Positions 15,001 through 25,600 of a stretch of DNA of 64,000 nucleotides are shown one piece after another (positions within the stretch are counted from its first letter, which is position 1; each line of letters opens with the position of its first letter). The notes under the pieces are model-generated. The model did no database searches. It worked only from the letters and a program-made list of their open reading frames with translations, and was not told the DNA's origin. Where the stretch lies: the NCBI GenBank assembly GCA_964035795.1, contig OZ038320.1, positions 7,896,671 to 7,960,670 on the forward strand. The letters run 5' to 3'. The position numbers were made by a program, and so were the translations under genes. This DNA comes from Pterobdella sp. o SKG-2022 (taxonomy: Eukaryota > Annelida > Clitellata > Hirudinida > Piscicolidae).

Positions 15001-18000
15001 CTTCAGTCATTTGTTCATTGCGCCTGTTCAAAACCTGCACATTATCTTCAGTGCTCTCCACGGTACTTTGTCCCGTTTGTGGCCCTTTTGGATCACCAGT
15101 GTCCTTCTGTTTCTTGGGCGATTTCCTTTGTCTCAATGAAACACCTACTATCAAATACTGTTTTGAAGACAAAGTGGTGGTGATCAGATGGTTCTTTTCA
15201 ACAATGGGGGTGGTTAAAGAGAGGAAACATAGAGCTTGGCTATGAAAGTCGTTTTTAGAAATTTCTGAAATAAATGAATTAGACTTTTAGACTAATTATC
15301 TAAAAAATTTTAATTATGAACAAACTCTTAATTAAAAGCGCAATGAGAAAGATTTTGAAGTTTTTGATAAAAATACGTACTAATGCTTTTCTTTTTTTGA
15401 TGAGGGAATAAGGATATTTTTAGAAACGGGTCCTCAAGGTCTATGTTGAACACAAGGCTTTTCTGAAGTAATAATAATTTCTTATTAATTTAAAATTTTC
15501 AGCCTTAATTAATGATTCTTAGTAGAAATCAACACAAACCCTCAAAAACGAGTAGGAGTCCCAGATGATGACTTGATTGTTGTGTGAGATTGTTGCAATG
15601 TAGCGGTCTGAAGACGTGGTGCTGATGGCTGATAACTACAGTAATAATGATTTTTTAAAAAATATTGATATTAAAAAATGAAAAAAAATGAAAAATAAGG
15701 AGTGTACTATCATTAGATTTGAAACTTAAAAATATAACATATAAAATATATTACAGAATACGTAAAAACCCTTAAAAATATTGAGACTTCACATGAATTT
15801 CCTTATTATTAGCAACTTGGCTATCAAACCAATCAAAACAAAAAAGGGATTGCATAAAAATATGATTGAATGTCATATAAGTTAAAACAGCTTCATTTTA
15901 TATATACCAAATATACATTTTTACAGTGTTTCCGTAGCAAAATAAATTTAAAATTTTCAAATTATATACTAATGAATTATGACAAAGTTGAATTTTTCAA
16001 AAATTTAATTTTTTTTTAAATAAATGTATCTAGTCTTCTTCATTCTATGAACAAAAATCAAGAAAATTGAATAAAAAGATACATAAAATGTCTCTAAAAA
16101 TTTATTTATCTACAGAAAATATGGTATATGGACTGGAAACTATGGATAATATAAAAATGTGATATATACGGTAATGATGTAACATTGAATAATATTAATA
16201 ATCATAATAAAAATAATAAAATAGAAGCTAATAATAGAAATAATAATGATAATAATAGTTTGATACCTGACTTAAATGGCAGTGTGATTGGGCAGGTTCA
16301 GTGGCTTGAGTGGCTAATAAACGATTAATAATAATTTAATAAGCACATTGATAATTCACTAGTAATAATTAATATAATAAGGTTAAACTCAAAATCAAAC
16401 TGTTGAAATTTAAAATTACAATTATGGGTAAGATTGAAGTGACACTAAATTGAGAAGCTTCTAGGACACAGAATTATTATATGAAAGAAAAGAAAAATTA
16501 ATAAATGATTCAACGCTTGATTGAATAATGGCCATTAGAAATTAATTTAGTGTGAAGATTCAAAATGGTATTCAGAAAGCTTAGTACTTTAGACTATGTA
16601 AATTGCTCAACTGTTCGTTCATTTGAATTAGTGCAAATAGGTTGGTTAAGACTTATTTAGAAGGCAGACATTTTCATTTATAAAGATTTTTCATTCAAAA
16701 CATATGTTACAATTAAACATAACGAACAAAATTACTACAACTACTAAAAACAACATAAGACCCAAAAAACAACAATGAAAACACAAGACACCTAAAAAAC
16801 TGATTTATACTAAAGAAGCATACTCATTTCAAAACTCCAATCAGCCATGCACTAAACAATTAAACCTCATAACTACCCCATTATCAACCCATATATTCAG
16901 CCAATTGACCAACCATTGATAGGAACATTGGTGGTGTATTGTCCTTTAGCGAAAGGGCAAGATGGTGAGTGTCTCTCATGCTCAGACCTATTGAGGATGT
17001 ATAATGTTACTTTATTCTAATATTTCACATAATAATGTTTTCTTACTATTTTAATGCTAAAGCTTCAAGATAAAGCTAAACTTAATGAAAAATATAGCTT
17101 TTGATGAATAGCCTGATCAACACAATTGTATAGAAACAAAGACTAAGTTTTATTAAACAGATAAATCCACAAAGCCTTTCGTGAGATTTTCTTTCTCAAT
17201 CACCCTGCAGCTCTTGGCGTCTAAAAACTATTCATATTCTAAAAAAGTAAATATTCGAAGACAAATTTTTGAGACTTAGTTTGTGAAACTACATTAAATG
17301 TCTTTAAAGTTATACTATATTATACTAGCCATTATACTAGACTCACTTTTTTTACGCACTTTAAAATAGCCTCTTACTTGTAATGAATGAATGATTATAT
17401 AATTTACTAGGCCACATTGAAGATTAAAAATCCTTTAAATCTTTTATTGACATATTCACCACCCTACCATAACAGTTCAACGCCTTTTGCTCATGAATGG
17501 AATAAATGTTAATGTGATCATATGAATGTAGCTCTTCTGTTTCATCCTTACATTCTAATCCCTCTATATATCTTTTCTTTTTCATCATATTTAGCCCTGG
17601 ATAATATAAGGCAATCTTATGAAGTTTTTTGTATTATTTAGTTTAACATTAGTTCGTGTTTTCTTATAAGCATGTTCAACTCTGAAACTATTATCATATG
17701 AAAAAAAAATTCTCAGCATTCATGTATCTTCAACCATCTATAACTACCAATAAAAGTTCAATACAATAACAGCTGATTTTTTTTAATAAACATATTTATT
17801 ATTTCTATTAAAATTTGTATAGCGCAAAATTTACAAACAAATTTGCTACAGAAGCGCTTAGGTGATTGTGAAATATATGGATCAAGTTGTTCATGATATA
17901 AGTGATTTTTCAAATTTTTCGAAAACTTTTAAGAGAAAGAGATGAGTACAACTTAGGCAGAAGAAAATTCCGCAAGTGTGATGCATGGTGAAAGAAAGAG

Positions 18001-19960
18001 CGACTTATAAAGAAGCTTGAGGAAACATGTTGATGAAGCTGGAAGCCAGAGTGGAATGATCATCAAAAAATTCCTCATAATTTGAAAAAAACTATATAAA
18101 ATTAAAAACATAAATAACTGGAAATAATCAAACAGTAGAACAAACCAAGGCTCGTCATTGGCCTCCCAGTATATAAGGGACACATTGCATGCAAAACACA
18201 TGGCCCTATCATCACCATGCACTATCGATGGGTTTGTTGGGTGGAAGTAGAAGCCTGCTTGACACATCGGCTTTGGGAGGGCCCATCTAATGTGGGTCAA
18301 TTATTTATCATATAAATTGACAAATGAATACGTTTATTGTATAAAATATTGTAACTGAAAATTTTTACTTCATAAGCTATAACACCAGTCAAATGAATTT
18401 CTTCAATATCACTCATTGAAAATATATATATGCCTATGCAATTTTTCTCAAAGTTACATATGATACTTTGTGTTATATAAACAAAGCACCTGATGAATAC
18501 AACAAGTATTATATGTAACTTTTTGTATTCATCAGGTGCTTTGTTTATATATTTTTTTTTACTTCATAAGCTATAACCCCAGTCAAATGAATTTCTTCAA
18601 CATCACTCATTGAAAATATATATATGCCTATGCAATTTTTCTCAAAGTTACATATGATACTTTGAGAAAAATTGCATAGGCATATATATATTTTCAATGA
18701 GTGATGTTGAAGAAATTCATTTGACTGGGGTTATAGCTTATGAAGTAAAAACAAATATATAAACAAAGCACCTGATGAATACAAAAAGTTACATATAATA
18801 CTTGTTGTATTCATCAGGTGCTTTGTTTATATAACACAAGCACAAACTTGTGGTTGACATGGGGCCAATTCTTGAAGGTGTCCAAACGAGCACATTCATT
18901 ATGCATCACTGCTTTTTCTATCGGCTCCTGTGGTCATCATGATAAGAGGTACATTGATGAATCAATTTATTTGATTCTGTTCATAACTGTAAATTATTTG
19001 CTTACCCTACACAGACAACATTATGACTATGAAAATTCTTCAAATCAATTAAAAACATATTAAATAATACTGAAATGAATTAAAAAGTCAAATGAAAACA
19101 CTCACTTTGATTTGATGGAGAGAGTTGGCAGGTTGTAGTAATGTCAGCTGATCAAGAAGTGATGACAAGATAGGTAAGCCTGCATGACTCAGGCCTTGGA
19201 TTTTATTAACTCTTTTTTAAATTGTGATACTAATAATAGCATTCAATCAAGACCTTAATATGGCATATTTTTGTATGAAAAACTAAATTTTTTGCCTAAT
19301 GATAGCAACTTAATCAAGTATAAATAGTCAAGAACCTCATCAGTTTTCAAAAAAAATACCATGTTTTAATCATAAACATCATCAGTTTTGAAAAATCATC
19401 AAGTTGAAACACCAAACCCACCAATTTGCTTGAGAAGGTTCAAAAGATGCGAAAGAGTTTTATGCAGGTAACTGTGCTTGCCTTTCACTATAACTGACAC
19501 CCACTGTGACAGTTCAATGTGGGTTAAGAAAATGTGTGGTTTTACGTAAAAAAAAATCAATAGTTATAAAAGTTGCAACTATTTTTATATATTCCCCTAA
19601 AAACCTTATTTTTGTTTTTTTGAGACTCAGCTTGGGCATCTTGCACTAAGGTTTGTAGGTATGGTAGAAACTCTTTGCTGACACTATCTTCCTCGAATGA
19701 GCCACTCATACTATCCAGTAGTTGTATTGCCTGTGTGTTATATACTATTAACATACAAGTCTTAAAAATAGGGATTTGTATTGATTCTAAATGTTATAAT
19801 CTTGAAAAATACTGCCATATAAATTTATCAATGGTCAAATTATAACTTGATTAGAAATGTGAAATTGAGTAAACTTAAATCCAATGAGCCTATAATAATT
19901 AGAACACATTGTAATTATAAATCATATTCCAAAAAATTTAATTAATAAATTATCATGAAT

Positions 19961-20012
<52 letters not shown>

Positions 20013-20491
20013 CATGAATAATGAAGAATACATCTGTGAGAGGAACTTCAAGAAGAACGGGGTCATCTGCATAGTTTATTTGTTGTTGAAAAACATTGTC
20101 AAGTAACAAGAGACCATTGTAATGCTTTCGAAGTGAGAAGACACCAAGGTTACTCATAGCCAAGCGTTCCATAGAAGGAATATACTCTAACTTTATGCCA
20201 ATAGCTTCAAAAAAAGATTTTTTTAAACTAATATTTTTGAAAAATTTTATAAAAAAGTTGAATATGAAAAAACATACTATTGAAGGAGATTATTTTGAGA
20301 ATGTTGTTCGAAGAAAGTTCCAAAACATAGAGCTTGGAGTTATTGGTAACAGCAAGAATAACATTGAGTAAAGGATGATGAATGATAGTGTTTATTGAAT
20401 TTCCATTTTCTAAACCAATAAGATAAGAGGAATCTTCAACCAGGGACCAATTGAACTCCTTTTTTCCTTTACCTTCTATGTCCTTTCCCAT
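1..20491 (-). CDS. BIRC6: BIRC6/BRUCE (giant BIR-domain E2/E3 ubiquitin ligase), 5' 36 exons, 3' end off the window
   Basis: BIRC6 is a giant (about 4,800 aa in human) membrane-associated inhibitor of apoptosis. It carries one BIR domain near its N-terminus and a ubiquitin-conjugating domain at its C-terminus. Thirty-six exons (20491 down to 330) align in order with roughly the first 60% of the family. The diagnostic part is the BIR domain with GDDRAMCF, split over exons 6-8. The UBC domain lies beyond the left edge. The start at 20491 (MGKDIEGKGKK) is chosen because an upstream in-frame Met at 20611 would add 40 residues unlike the family. About 2,900 codons are recovered. Every exon length agrees with its intron phases except between exons 16 and 17, where an exon is probably missing. 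Exon coordinates are in the segment entries that follow. At 1-50 an acceptor-like site may open the next exon (weak). Confidence 0.95.
330..4732 (-). CDS. BIRC6: BIRC6 exons 27-36: central helical region
   Basis: Exons are 4732-4579, 4366-3906, 3577-3435, 3294-3166, 3042-2318, 2180-2024, 1942-1718, 1623-1479, 1417-686 and 456-330. Exon 28 has IQLNLAKKAIDRLN and WWGQFICKVLQQ (family LQLNLAHNAVQRLK, WWGQFLSNVLQE). Exon 29 has LLAQRSLLN, exon 30 LPDLQLLTWVLLM, exon 31 RWSFINAHDSL and KMVHKLFKLKNAK. Exon 32 ends VVCLLQDLLEG (family LTCMLQDILAG). Exon 33 is acidic. Exon 36 has GRLINDDNFFKCLLNLLRG. Exon 31 could also start at 3063, adding seven in-frame residues. The next exon lies in or beyond the first bases of the window. 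Confidence 0.9.
4893..6987 (-). CDS. BIRC6: BIRC6 exons 21-26: coiled-coil linker and jelly-roll-like region
   Basis: Exons are 6987-6782, 6607-6404, 6202-6097, 5756-5661, 5458-5340 and 5179-4893. Exons 21-22 are low-complexity and weakly conserved, but exon 21 ends in a short coiled-coil segment (MLMKLHMQKKKLQH). Exons 23-24 join to give IDRIYSGGRKYVVLDFGR, matching IERMHSGARRFVTLDFGR. Exon 25 has LVKATDIRNNNLVLTDLMPP and exon 26 has VVRRYG, KVPLGSFFGQTLPSPW and LLEDIQCR, all close to the family. Exon 21 could start at 6987 or three bases further on. Confidence 0.91.
7090..7153 (+). repeat. SINE tail B fragment (headless)
   Basis: This fragment contains GTAGCACCCGGTAAAACCAAT and CGAAACCCCAG, matching in the opposite orientation the tail of the SINE at 7808-7957, including the final GATCAAATG. 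No tRNA head is visible. With that SINE it forms a pair of inverted arms about 650 bp apart in the same BIRC6 intron. Confidence 0.75.
7808..7957 (-). repeat. SINE, tRNA-Ile-like head with tail type B
   Basis: On the minus strand, 7957-7883 folds as a tRNA: GGCCC acceptor stem, box A TAGCTCAGGGG, anticodon loop CTAATTA (anticodon AAT), box B GGCTCGATCCC. It is followed by a 75-bp tail containing GGAGTAGCACCCTGTGG and CGAAACCCC. The same head plus tail occurs at 44424. It lies in the BIRC6 intron between exons 20 and 21. The tail and copy number make a SINE more likely than a tRNA gene. Confidence 0.8.
8007..9970 (-). CDS. BIRC6: BIRC6 exons 17-20
   Basis: Exons are 9970-9773, 9582-9460, 9272-8673 and 8095-8007. 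Exon 17 has HRMLEDTSFHERLLQLM (family RCAMLQFSEFHEKLV). Exon 18 has SDRSFAHHCTRLLCAC (family RSIAHKCARFLALC). Exon 19 has SGSLYYFFILLQQL and RTRLGLYGTPLEP, aligning to GGSVYWYFVLLNYV and QTRYGLYSSPFDP. Exon 20 has GLVEVEPLHF, identical to the family motif GLLEVEPLHF but for one residue. The alpha-helical repeat character is typical of this part of the protein. Confidence 0.93.
8533..8585 (+). repeat. Short dispersed repeat, CATCATCATCG...ATGGGTTGGA type
   Basis: About 50 bp, starting with CATCATCATCGTTTAACGTC and ending CATGGGTTGGAC. Related copies lie at 24322-24372 (plus) and 10613-10659 (minus). All three are intronic. It probably marks the end of a larger transposable element family, but I cannot name it. 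Confidence 0.65.
10613..10659 (-). repeat. Short dispersed repeat, CATCATCATCG type, minus copy
   Basis: The reverse complement begins ATCATCATCGTTTTACTTTC and contains GCTAGCATGGGTTGGAC, matching the copies at 24322 and 8533. It lies in the large BIRC6 intron. Confidence 0.65.
10967..11012. repeat. Short perfect hairpin
   Basis: TTAAATCTGGTCAC (10967-10980) is followed after 18 bases by its exact reverse complement GTGACCAGATTTAA (10999-11012). It sits in the large BIRC6 intron. It could be the ends of a decayed small element; no other feature is visible. Confidence 0.6.
11270..11500 (+). mobile_element. LINE reverse transcriptase C-terminal remnant
   Basis: One frame reads HLWNSLPLNLRLSSSLKH near 11455-11500, the characteristic end of CR1/L2/I-type LINE ORF2 proteins (xWNSLPxxLRxSxSLxxFK). 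Upstream frames are broken by stops and shifts. The remnant runs straight into the tRNA-headed SINE at 11502, so one element may have inserted next to or inside the other. Confidence 0.65.
11502..11690 (+). repeat. SINE, tRNA-Ile-like head with tail type A
   Basis: The head at 11505-11577 has box A TAGCTCAATGGTTGAG, a paired anticodon stem TTAGA/TCTAA around loop CTAATTA (anticodon AAT) and box B GGATTCGATCCC. Its outer ends TGTCGGCCC and GGGCCGACA pair beyond a normal acceptor stem. The tail (CACAGTGTGTTTTCGCTGCAT, AAGCGCTTTGATCTA, ACCGCATTACATTAC) recurs at 24149-24230 and 54070-54135. A stand-alone tRNA-Ile gene is the alternative, but the shared tail favours a SINE. Confidence 0.8.
12129..13025 (-). 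CDS. BIRC6: BIRC6 exons 14-16
   Basis: Exons are 13025-12830, 12654-12417 and 12251-12129. Exon 14 ends with TKTWKLPSDL (family TRTWKLQTDS). Exon 15 has SFELLFPEACSVDHVFV (family VFELVLPKACMVGHV), a jelly-roll-like strand pattern. Exon 16 reads MVCGPRQIQ through SPLLLKDRCKSLIVHFK, matching the family's CGPVWLAS to SFLIHVK. Exon 16 ends in phase 0, but the next recognised exon begins in phase 2, so something is missing between them. Confidence 0.92.
13104..16313 (-). CDS. BIRC6: BIRC6 exons 9-13: WD-like region and long acidic insert
   Basis: Exons are 16313-16267, 15635-15540, 15462-15381, 15264-14673 and 14536-13104. Exon 10 has DRYIATISHNNQVIIWDS, a WD-repeat-like strand matching the family motif GKICIWD. 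Exon 13 (about 478 codons) starts with YLCLLVYDVTK and ends with a second propeller blade containing LLTSEGSVLLASC and TAATFCAGIDKICLTT, as in BIRC6. The middle of exons 12 and 13 is low-complexity, rich in Asn, Ser, Asp and Glu, and not conserved. Exon 13 has a tandem CAGCAG acceptor: splicing at 14539 or 14536 would add or drop one codon. Confidence 0.92.
16914..18927 (-). CDS. BIRC6: BIRC6 exons 6-8: BIR domain
   Basis: Exons are 18927-18848, 18286-18146 and 16987-16914. Spliced together they give a full BIR zinc fold. It starts at TFKNWPHVNHKWALPKPM, followed by AGFYF and GDDRAMCFACNVSLIYW, and ends EHERHSPSCPF. The zinc ligands follow the exact spacing C-x2-C-x16-H-x6-C: Cys-Cys in exon 7, His and the last Cys in exon 8. 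The first intron (18287-18847, 561 bp) is filled by an inverted-repeat structure. The second (16988-18145, about 1.16 kb) shows no recognisable element. In the family this domain binds IAP-binding motifs of caspases and SMAC; binding here is inferred from conservation. Confidence 0.96.
18363..18839. repeat. Near-perfect palindrome (arms about 181 bp) plus flanking direct repeat
   Basis: Arms at 18468-18648 and 18658-18839 are reverse complements with only scattered differences, around a 9-base centre. Each arm has a unit of about 108 bp (TTACTTCATAAGC to GATACTTTG) and a second unit that itself folds (AACAAAGCACCTGATGAATAC against its complement). A further direct copy of the first unit lies at 18363-18470. 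The right arm ends 9 bases before the donor of BIRC6 exon 6. It may be a foldback/MITE element or an inverted duplication. Confidence 0.9.
19106..20491 (-). CDS. BIRC6: BIRC6 exons 1-5: N-terminal beta-propeller-like region
   Basis: Exons are 20491-20278, 20204-20032, 19730-19605, 19503-19422 and 19179-19106 (phases 1,0,0,1,0 at their ends). Exon 1 carries HHPLLNVILAVTNNSKLYVLE, the hallmark N-terminal motif of the family. Exon 2 has YNGLLLLD and exon 4 has QWVSVIVKGKHSYLHKTLSH; both align without gaps to vertebrate BIRC6. This segment forms part of the WD-like shell in front of the BIR domain. The intron between exons 2 and 3 is 301 bp; the (AT)n run at 19963-20009 lies in it, just after the exon 2 donor. 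Confidence 0.93.
19963..20009. repeat. (AT)n microsatellite
   Basis: A run of about 23 AT dinucleotides lies in the BIRC6 intron between exons 2 and 3. It starts about 20 bases past the exon 2 donor. Confidence 0.98.
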
Positions 20492-22650
20492 TTTTTCTTT
20501 TTTGAGGTAATGAAAGGAAATGTTTATTTCTAAATAAATAGGATTTTTGCGGTCATATATCGCATATTTTTTTGAAAAAGTTATACTTAAAATCTTGTGG
20601 TGTTTAAACAAAATTCGCGTGTTGGTTATAGCTAATATAAAAAACCTACCGGATGTTTAAACTATAATATAACATCTAACTCAATAAATTTTATGTTAAA
20701 TAAATTTTAAAACATTCACGAAGAATATCTATATGAAGAATGGTTAATCTGACTGAGCAGATATACTTTTATATAAAATTTACAAAACAGTTCGAAGCGT
20801 TTAATTAGTCTTGAAGTCAATCCATTTCAAACTTGAAAAAAATAAAAAAGCAAAACAAGATAAACATTATTTTTAATTAAAAAATATAGTTTTGAAATAT
20901 TTATCAAGGTTTAAGTTTACAACCAATCAGTAAAATTTTTTTCAGTTCGTTTTATCTTTTTTAAGATTGAATTTTTTTGATAATTTTAAATAAAAAAACT
21001 GTAGATTTTCAGTTTAGATGTTTTTAGTTTATCAGTTGTTCAAACAGGGTTTTTACGATTTGCCGTGTCACTTGAGAAAAAATTATTCAAACTAAACAAT
21101 TTCAATATATTTACCATAAAAATTTTTTGAGGTAAAAATAAATGCTTAAAAAATACTGGTTTTGGCATTCACCATCGTTCCAAATGGCCAACTTGATCTG
21201 AAAAAAGTAGCCTAAACAAGAAACTTTGTAGAATCCTTACTTTTTTAATTATTGGAAAAACATTGAAATGCTTCAAGCTTAATATGAATATTTAAAATAA
21301 AACTACTTTCTAGTGATTTACAGTGTAATGTGAGTTTAGCTTCGTGAACTTAGAAAAATTTTTAAACTTTGATTTTATAAAACAACAATGAAAACTCAAT
21401 TTTTGAAATGTTCTTTCAAGTGTCTTTGATTTTAATTTTAATTCGAGGCTAATTTAGTTATAACCAACCTCTAAATTACTTATTTTTGTAAGTGTAAATG
21501 TAATTTTAAGTGTGCTTTTAGTTTTATAACCGCTGTATTTAACAAATACAAAATTTCAAGCAATGTCTTTTAAACCCTGAGCTCAGCAAGTAGTGCGTTG
21601 AAATAAGTATGATCATTCAAGAGATCTAGCGTATCTTGGTTCAATGATAGCATTTAACCTATTTTTTAACACGGACGATTAAAAACTGGATTTATGCAAC
21701 TTCTGGTGTTTTACGAATAATAGAAAAAACGAACCTTTTTTATGCTAACGGATACGAGCAGTACTCTTTTTAATTACATTTTGGTCTTTTTTAGCTTTTT
21801 TTCGTCCATTTTTTTTTACAAAATATATTTTTGAATTGAAATAATCCTAATTGGCGTTTATTATAAAAAATTTTTTTTACAATGAAAGAACTATGACGCA
21901 AAAGCAAATAATATTATTGATGGCTTTAATTTCAAACAGTTTTATAAAATAGGATAAACTAAATGCTTTAAAATATTGATCAACATCAATAAGGAAACAT
22001 AAGTGTTCGATCTGATTAGCAGTTTCTAGCTCGTTAGACAATTCAATGCAAAAAGATGTTTCACTAGCTCTGAATTGATCTTATAGAACAAAGTGAAGTA
22101 TGGAAGTTACTTAAAAATACGTACAACCATTGAAAGTAAGCTTTTTATATGATGCTCATAACAACAAAGCGATCGAACACTAAAATCTTTCAACACTTAC
22201 TGAAAATTTGTTTTTTTTTTGACTTTTTCCATATAAATCCTTCCTCAAAACTCAAATCTTTTCTTGCTCTAGCTTTCAAACCAAACGTTATAGAGCAGGA
22301 CGTTTCACCGATGAAGACGCCTAACCGGCTTTCCAAATTGAAGACTTATAATCAAATGAACAAATTAGTAACAGTTAAACAGAAATTCTGACGTAAAAAA
22401 TCGATTTTTAACTTTATGAATATTTTATTCTCAGTAATAAAACCTAGATTATTTCCTAAATCTGATTTTATTCTTTCAAATTGTTTTTGCTTATACGTAT
22501 CGCCACTGTGACAAGAGACCCTGAATGATTGAATACATCTGACGATATACTTTGTTACAAATATCTATTTTCAAGAACTTTTTCACGATTGAAATTTAAA
22601 AAAAAACCTAAAAGAATTTTATTGGACAAAATTACTGATATTAATCACTT
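20492..22650. other. Intergenic region between BIRC6 start and GNL2 stop
   Basis: 2.16 kb of AT-rich DNA with many homopolymer runs. It should hold the BIRC6 promoter and 5' UTR (right of 20491) and the GNL2 3' UTR (left of 22651). A degenerate tRNA-like stretch (GAGCTCAGCAAGTAGTGCG, then GGTTCAATGATAGC) is at about 21579-21655. Open frames at 22149-22391 and 22529-22765 resemble no protein family and look like chance ORFs. Confidence 0.6.
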
Positions 22651-25600
22651 TCAATCATTCTCTTTATCTTTCCCGATTCCCTCAACTTCTTTTGTAGCGT
22701 CGTTGTTTTTATTTCTTGAAAACCATAAAAATTATTTCAAAAACAAATTTTTTTACAAAAATTGAAGTAAAAATTTAAAATCTAACTCAGAAGGATCTTC
22801 AGGCAAAGGCGGTTTCACATAGAAAGGAACCTTTCCTCTCTGGAAGTCATTCAAAACCATGCGAGCAGCTGTTCCTATGTCCGGCTTACCACCCTGTGAA
22901 TATTTTTTATTTCATAACCAATGTTTAAAAAAAAGGGCTATAAAAAGGATTGATACAAACAGTCTACTCGGTAATAGTAATTTCTCAACAAAAAGCTTTG
23001 TACATTTTCAAAATGACGATTTTATTTTGTAAAAGTTACATTTCGCAATAAATTATATATAATATAATTATCTTAATCATCATCATCGTTTATAGTTAGC
23101 ATTTTTCCCTTTTCCAAAGAGTCACTGACTTCAAGACCAAATCATCTGCATAAAGCAGTTCATATAAAGAACCTTTACTTCCGTCTTCCGACAAAACGTC
23201 TAGCACTATTGAAAACAAAATCGGCGAGAGAACCGATCCTTGATGGACACCTACACCAACATCAAATTTTTCCGAATGTCCATCTCAAACCTGAACCCAC
23301 GTTTTTGCTCCTTTGTACATCAACATTACTGCCTGAACCAACCTTTCTGGTACCAACTTCTTTCTCAGCGTCCATTCAATCACCTTTTTTGGCACCCGAT
23401 CAAAAGCCTTCTCCAAATCAACAAAATAGATGAAAATCTTCCTATTCTTCTTAAGGTAGCTTTCCTGCATTCTCCTAAGAATAAAAATAGCGTCCACTGT
23501 GCTTCTGCCAGGCATAAAACCAAATTGCATTTGGTCAACTGTCACTAACCTTCTTAACCTCTTCTCCAGCAGCCTTTCCACCACTTTCCTACCATGCTCT
23601 AAGAGCTTTACACCTCGATAGCTCGCACAGTCCATAACACTAACCTTGAGTAATCTTCCGGATCTTATGGCCATTTTTTCAAGAAAATCTTCATCTGTGG
23701 TATAATCTTCAATACCATACCTGAATTGAAAAAGTAAAAAATTAGGTTTCAATTTCATTTTATAAATGAAAAAAAGTATACCAACGTCTTAATGATATTA
23801 GCTTTGCCAGCCTTTTCTAATACAGCATTGATATAATCCTCGGGGTCTTGGATATGCTCCACACGCACCTATCATTTTATTTGTCATCCTCACAATTTTT
23901 CATTATGAAAACTTCAACTAAAGTCATATAAAGAAGCCCTGACAAGAATTATTTGATGATACGGTGAAAAAAATTAAGAACCAGATTGTATTGAATGTGT
24001 AGGTTTCAAAAAAGATGGTTTGGAATGTGAAAGAGAAGTAATGAGAGATTGTTTAAAAAAAATGAAAAAGAAAAAAACTCGAATAATTTCAGATGTTCAT
24101 TCTCTTTATTAAATTTTCGTTTGTTTTTTTCACATAATTAATTAATTAATGCGGTATTAATAAAGCGCTTTTCCTTGTAGATCAAAGCGCTTGTTACAAA
24201 TTTTATGTAGCGAAAACACTGTGGCTAATTGTCGGCCTACACGGGATCAAAACCGGTAACTTCAGATAATTAGTTTATAACTCAACCACTGTGTGATACA
24301 GGCCGACATACTCGAGACGGAATCATCATCATCATCGTTTTACGTCTGTTTCTATGCTAGCATGGGTTGGATGAATAAAATATACTTCGAATATAAAGAT
24401 CACCACTTACAACTCCCTTGAGAACTTTATCTTGTGGAGCGTTTCCCACCGGGTACACAACACCAGGACAATCAATTAGATAAATCTTCTTCGTCAATGT
24501 TACATATTGCCAAACCTGGTTGATCATAAAAATAATAGTTTAAATCGAAAAAATCTTAAAAAATAGCTTAATTTAAAAATTAGTTCTACAACAGAACCAT
24601 TGAAAAATAAAAATTATTCAGAAATAAATTCATGACCAATAAGTTAAAACAAAAAATAACAATTACTTTAGTTTCTCCAGCTATAGGGGCGACATTACAC
24701 ACATTTTTGTCCCTAAAATGTGATTTATTCAATAAAATTGGCTGTGTTTGATTTATTGAACTTTATATCTAATTAATAACAATATTCACACATTACAAAA
24801 AAAAAATTAAATATAATATTCTTATGCACCTCAAAGTGTTGATGACGGAACTTTTGCCCACATTAGGATACCCAATGAAACCAACACTAATCTGCTTTTT
24901 GTCTTTATGTAACTGTAGTATTTGAATATTCAACCAGAGAAAAAAATACAATTGATTGAGATTCACAATTGAAGAAACAGTGTAATGAAAAAATGTGATA
25001 TACTCAATGAATTAAGTCAATCTTAAAGAAGAGTTGTACAATGCGATAAAAATTTGAAACAGTGTTTAATCCTTCATAAAACTAATACAAACTCCATGAA
25101 TCATTGGAATTAATAAAAGGATTGTTAACCTTCAGTGATTATCAAATAAATTTGAACTTACAATGGTGAATTGTCTGAGCAATTGTATAAAGTCCTGCCT
25201 CCCAAAAGACTTTTTGAGGTCTGCTTTGAAAGCCATTGTAGGAACCTCCTTGGACAACAAAGCCACCCATCTTTTCTGTGCAACATTTATATTGGTATGT
25301 ATGCAAGTCGACCATCAGTCACCCTAAACGGGTTTCCAGTAGTGCAACGGGTATATTTCACAAGGTGCTACTCCTTGTGTACCAATAAAACTTGAATTAG
25401 AAACCGAAAAACGAAAATTTTAATAAAACTGAAGAAAAAGCTTTACAACATGCTTGTGAATGAAAATGACTATAATCAATCAATCATTTACAGTATAAGT
25501 GGAAAACATATAAATATTTATTAAACTTTATGGAAAATATAGCTTCTATTTAATTAAATTGACCAAATTTATATTTTGAAAAGTCTATTTTCAAGATACT

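Noticed and set aside
21579..21655. tRNA-like sequence between BIRC6 and GNL2
   Set aside because: It has box A- and box B-like words, but stems do not pair convincingly and no SINE tail follows.
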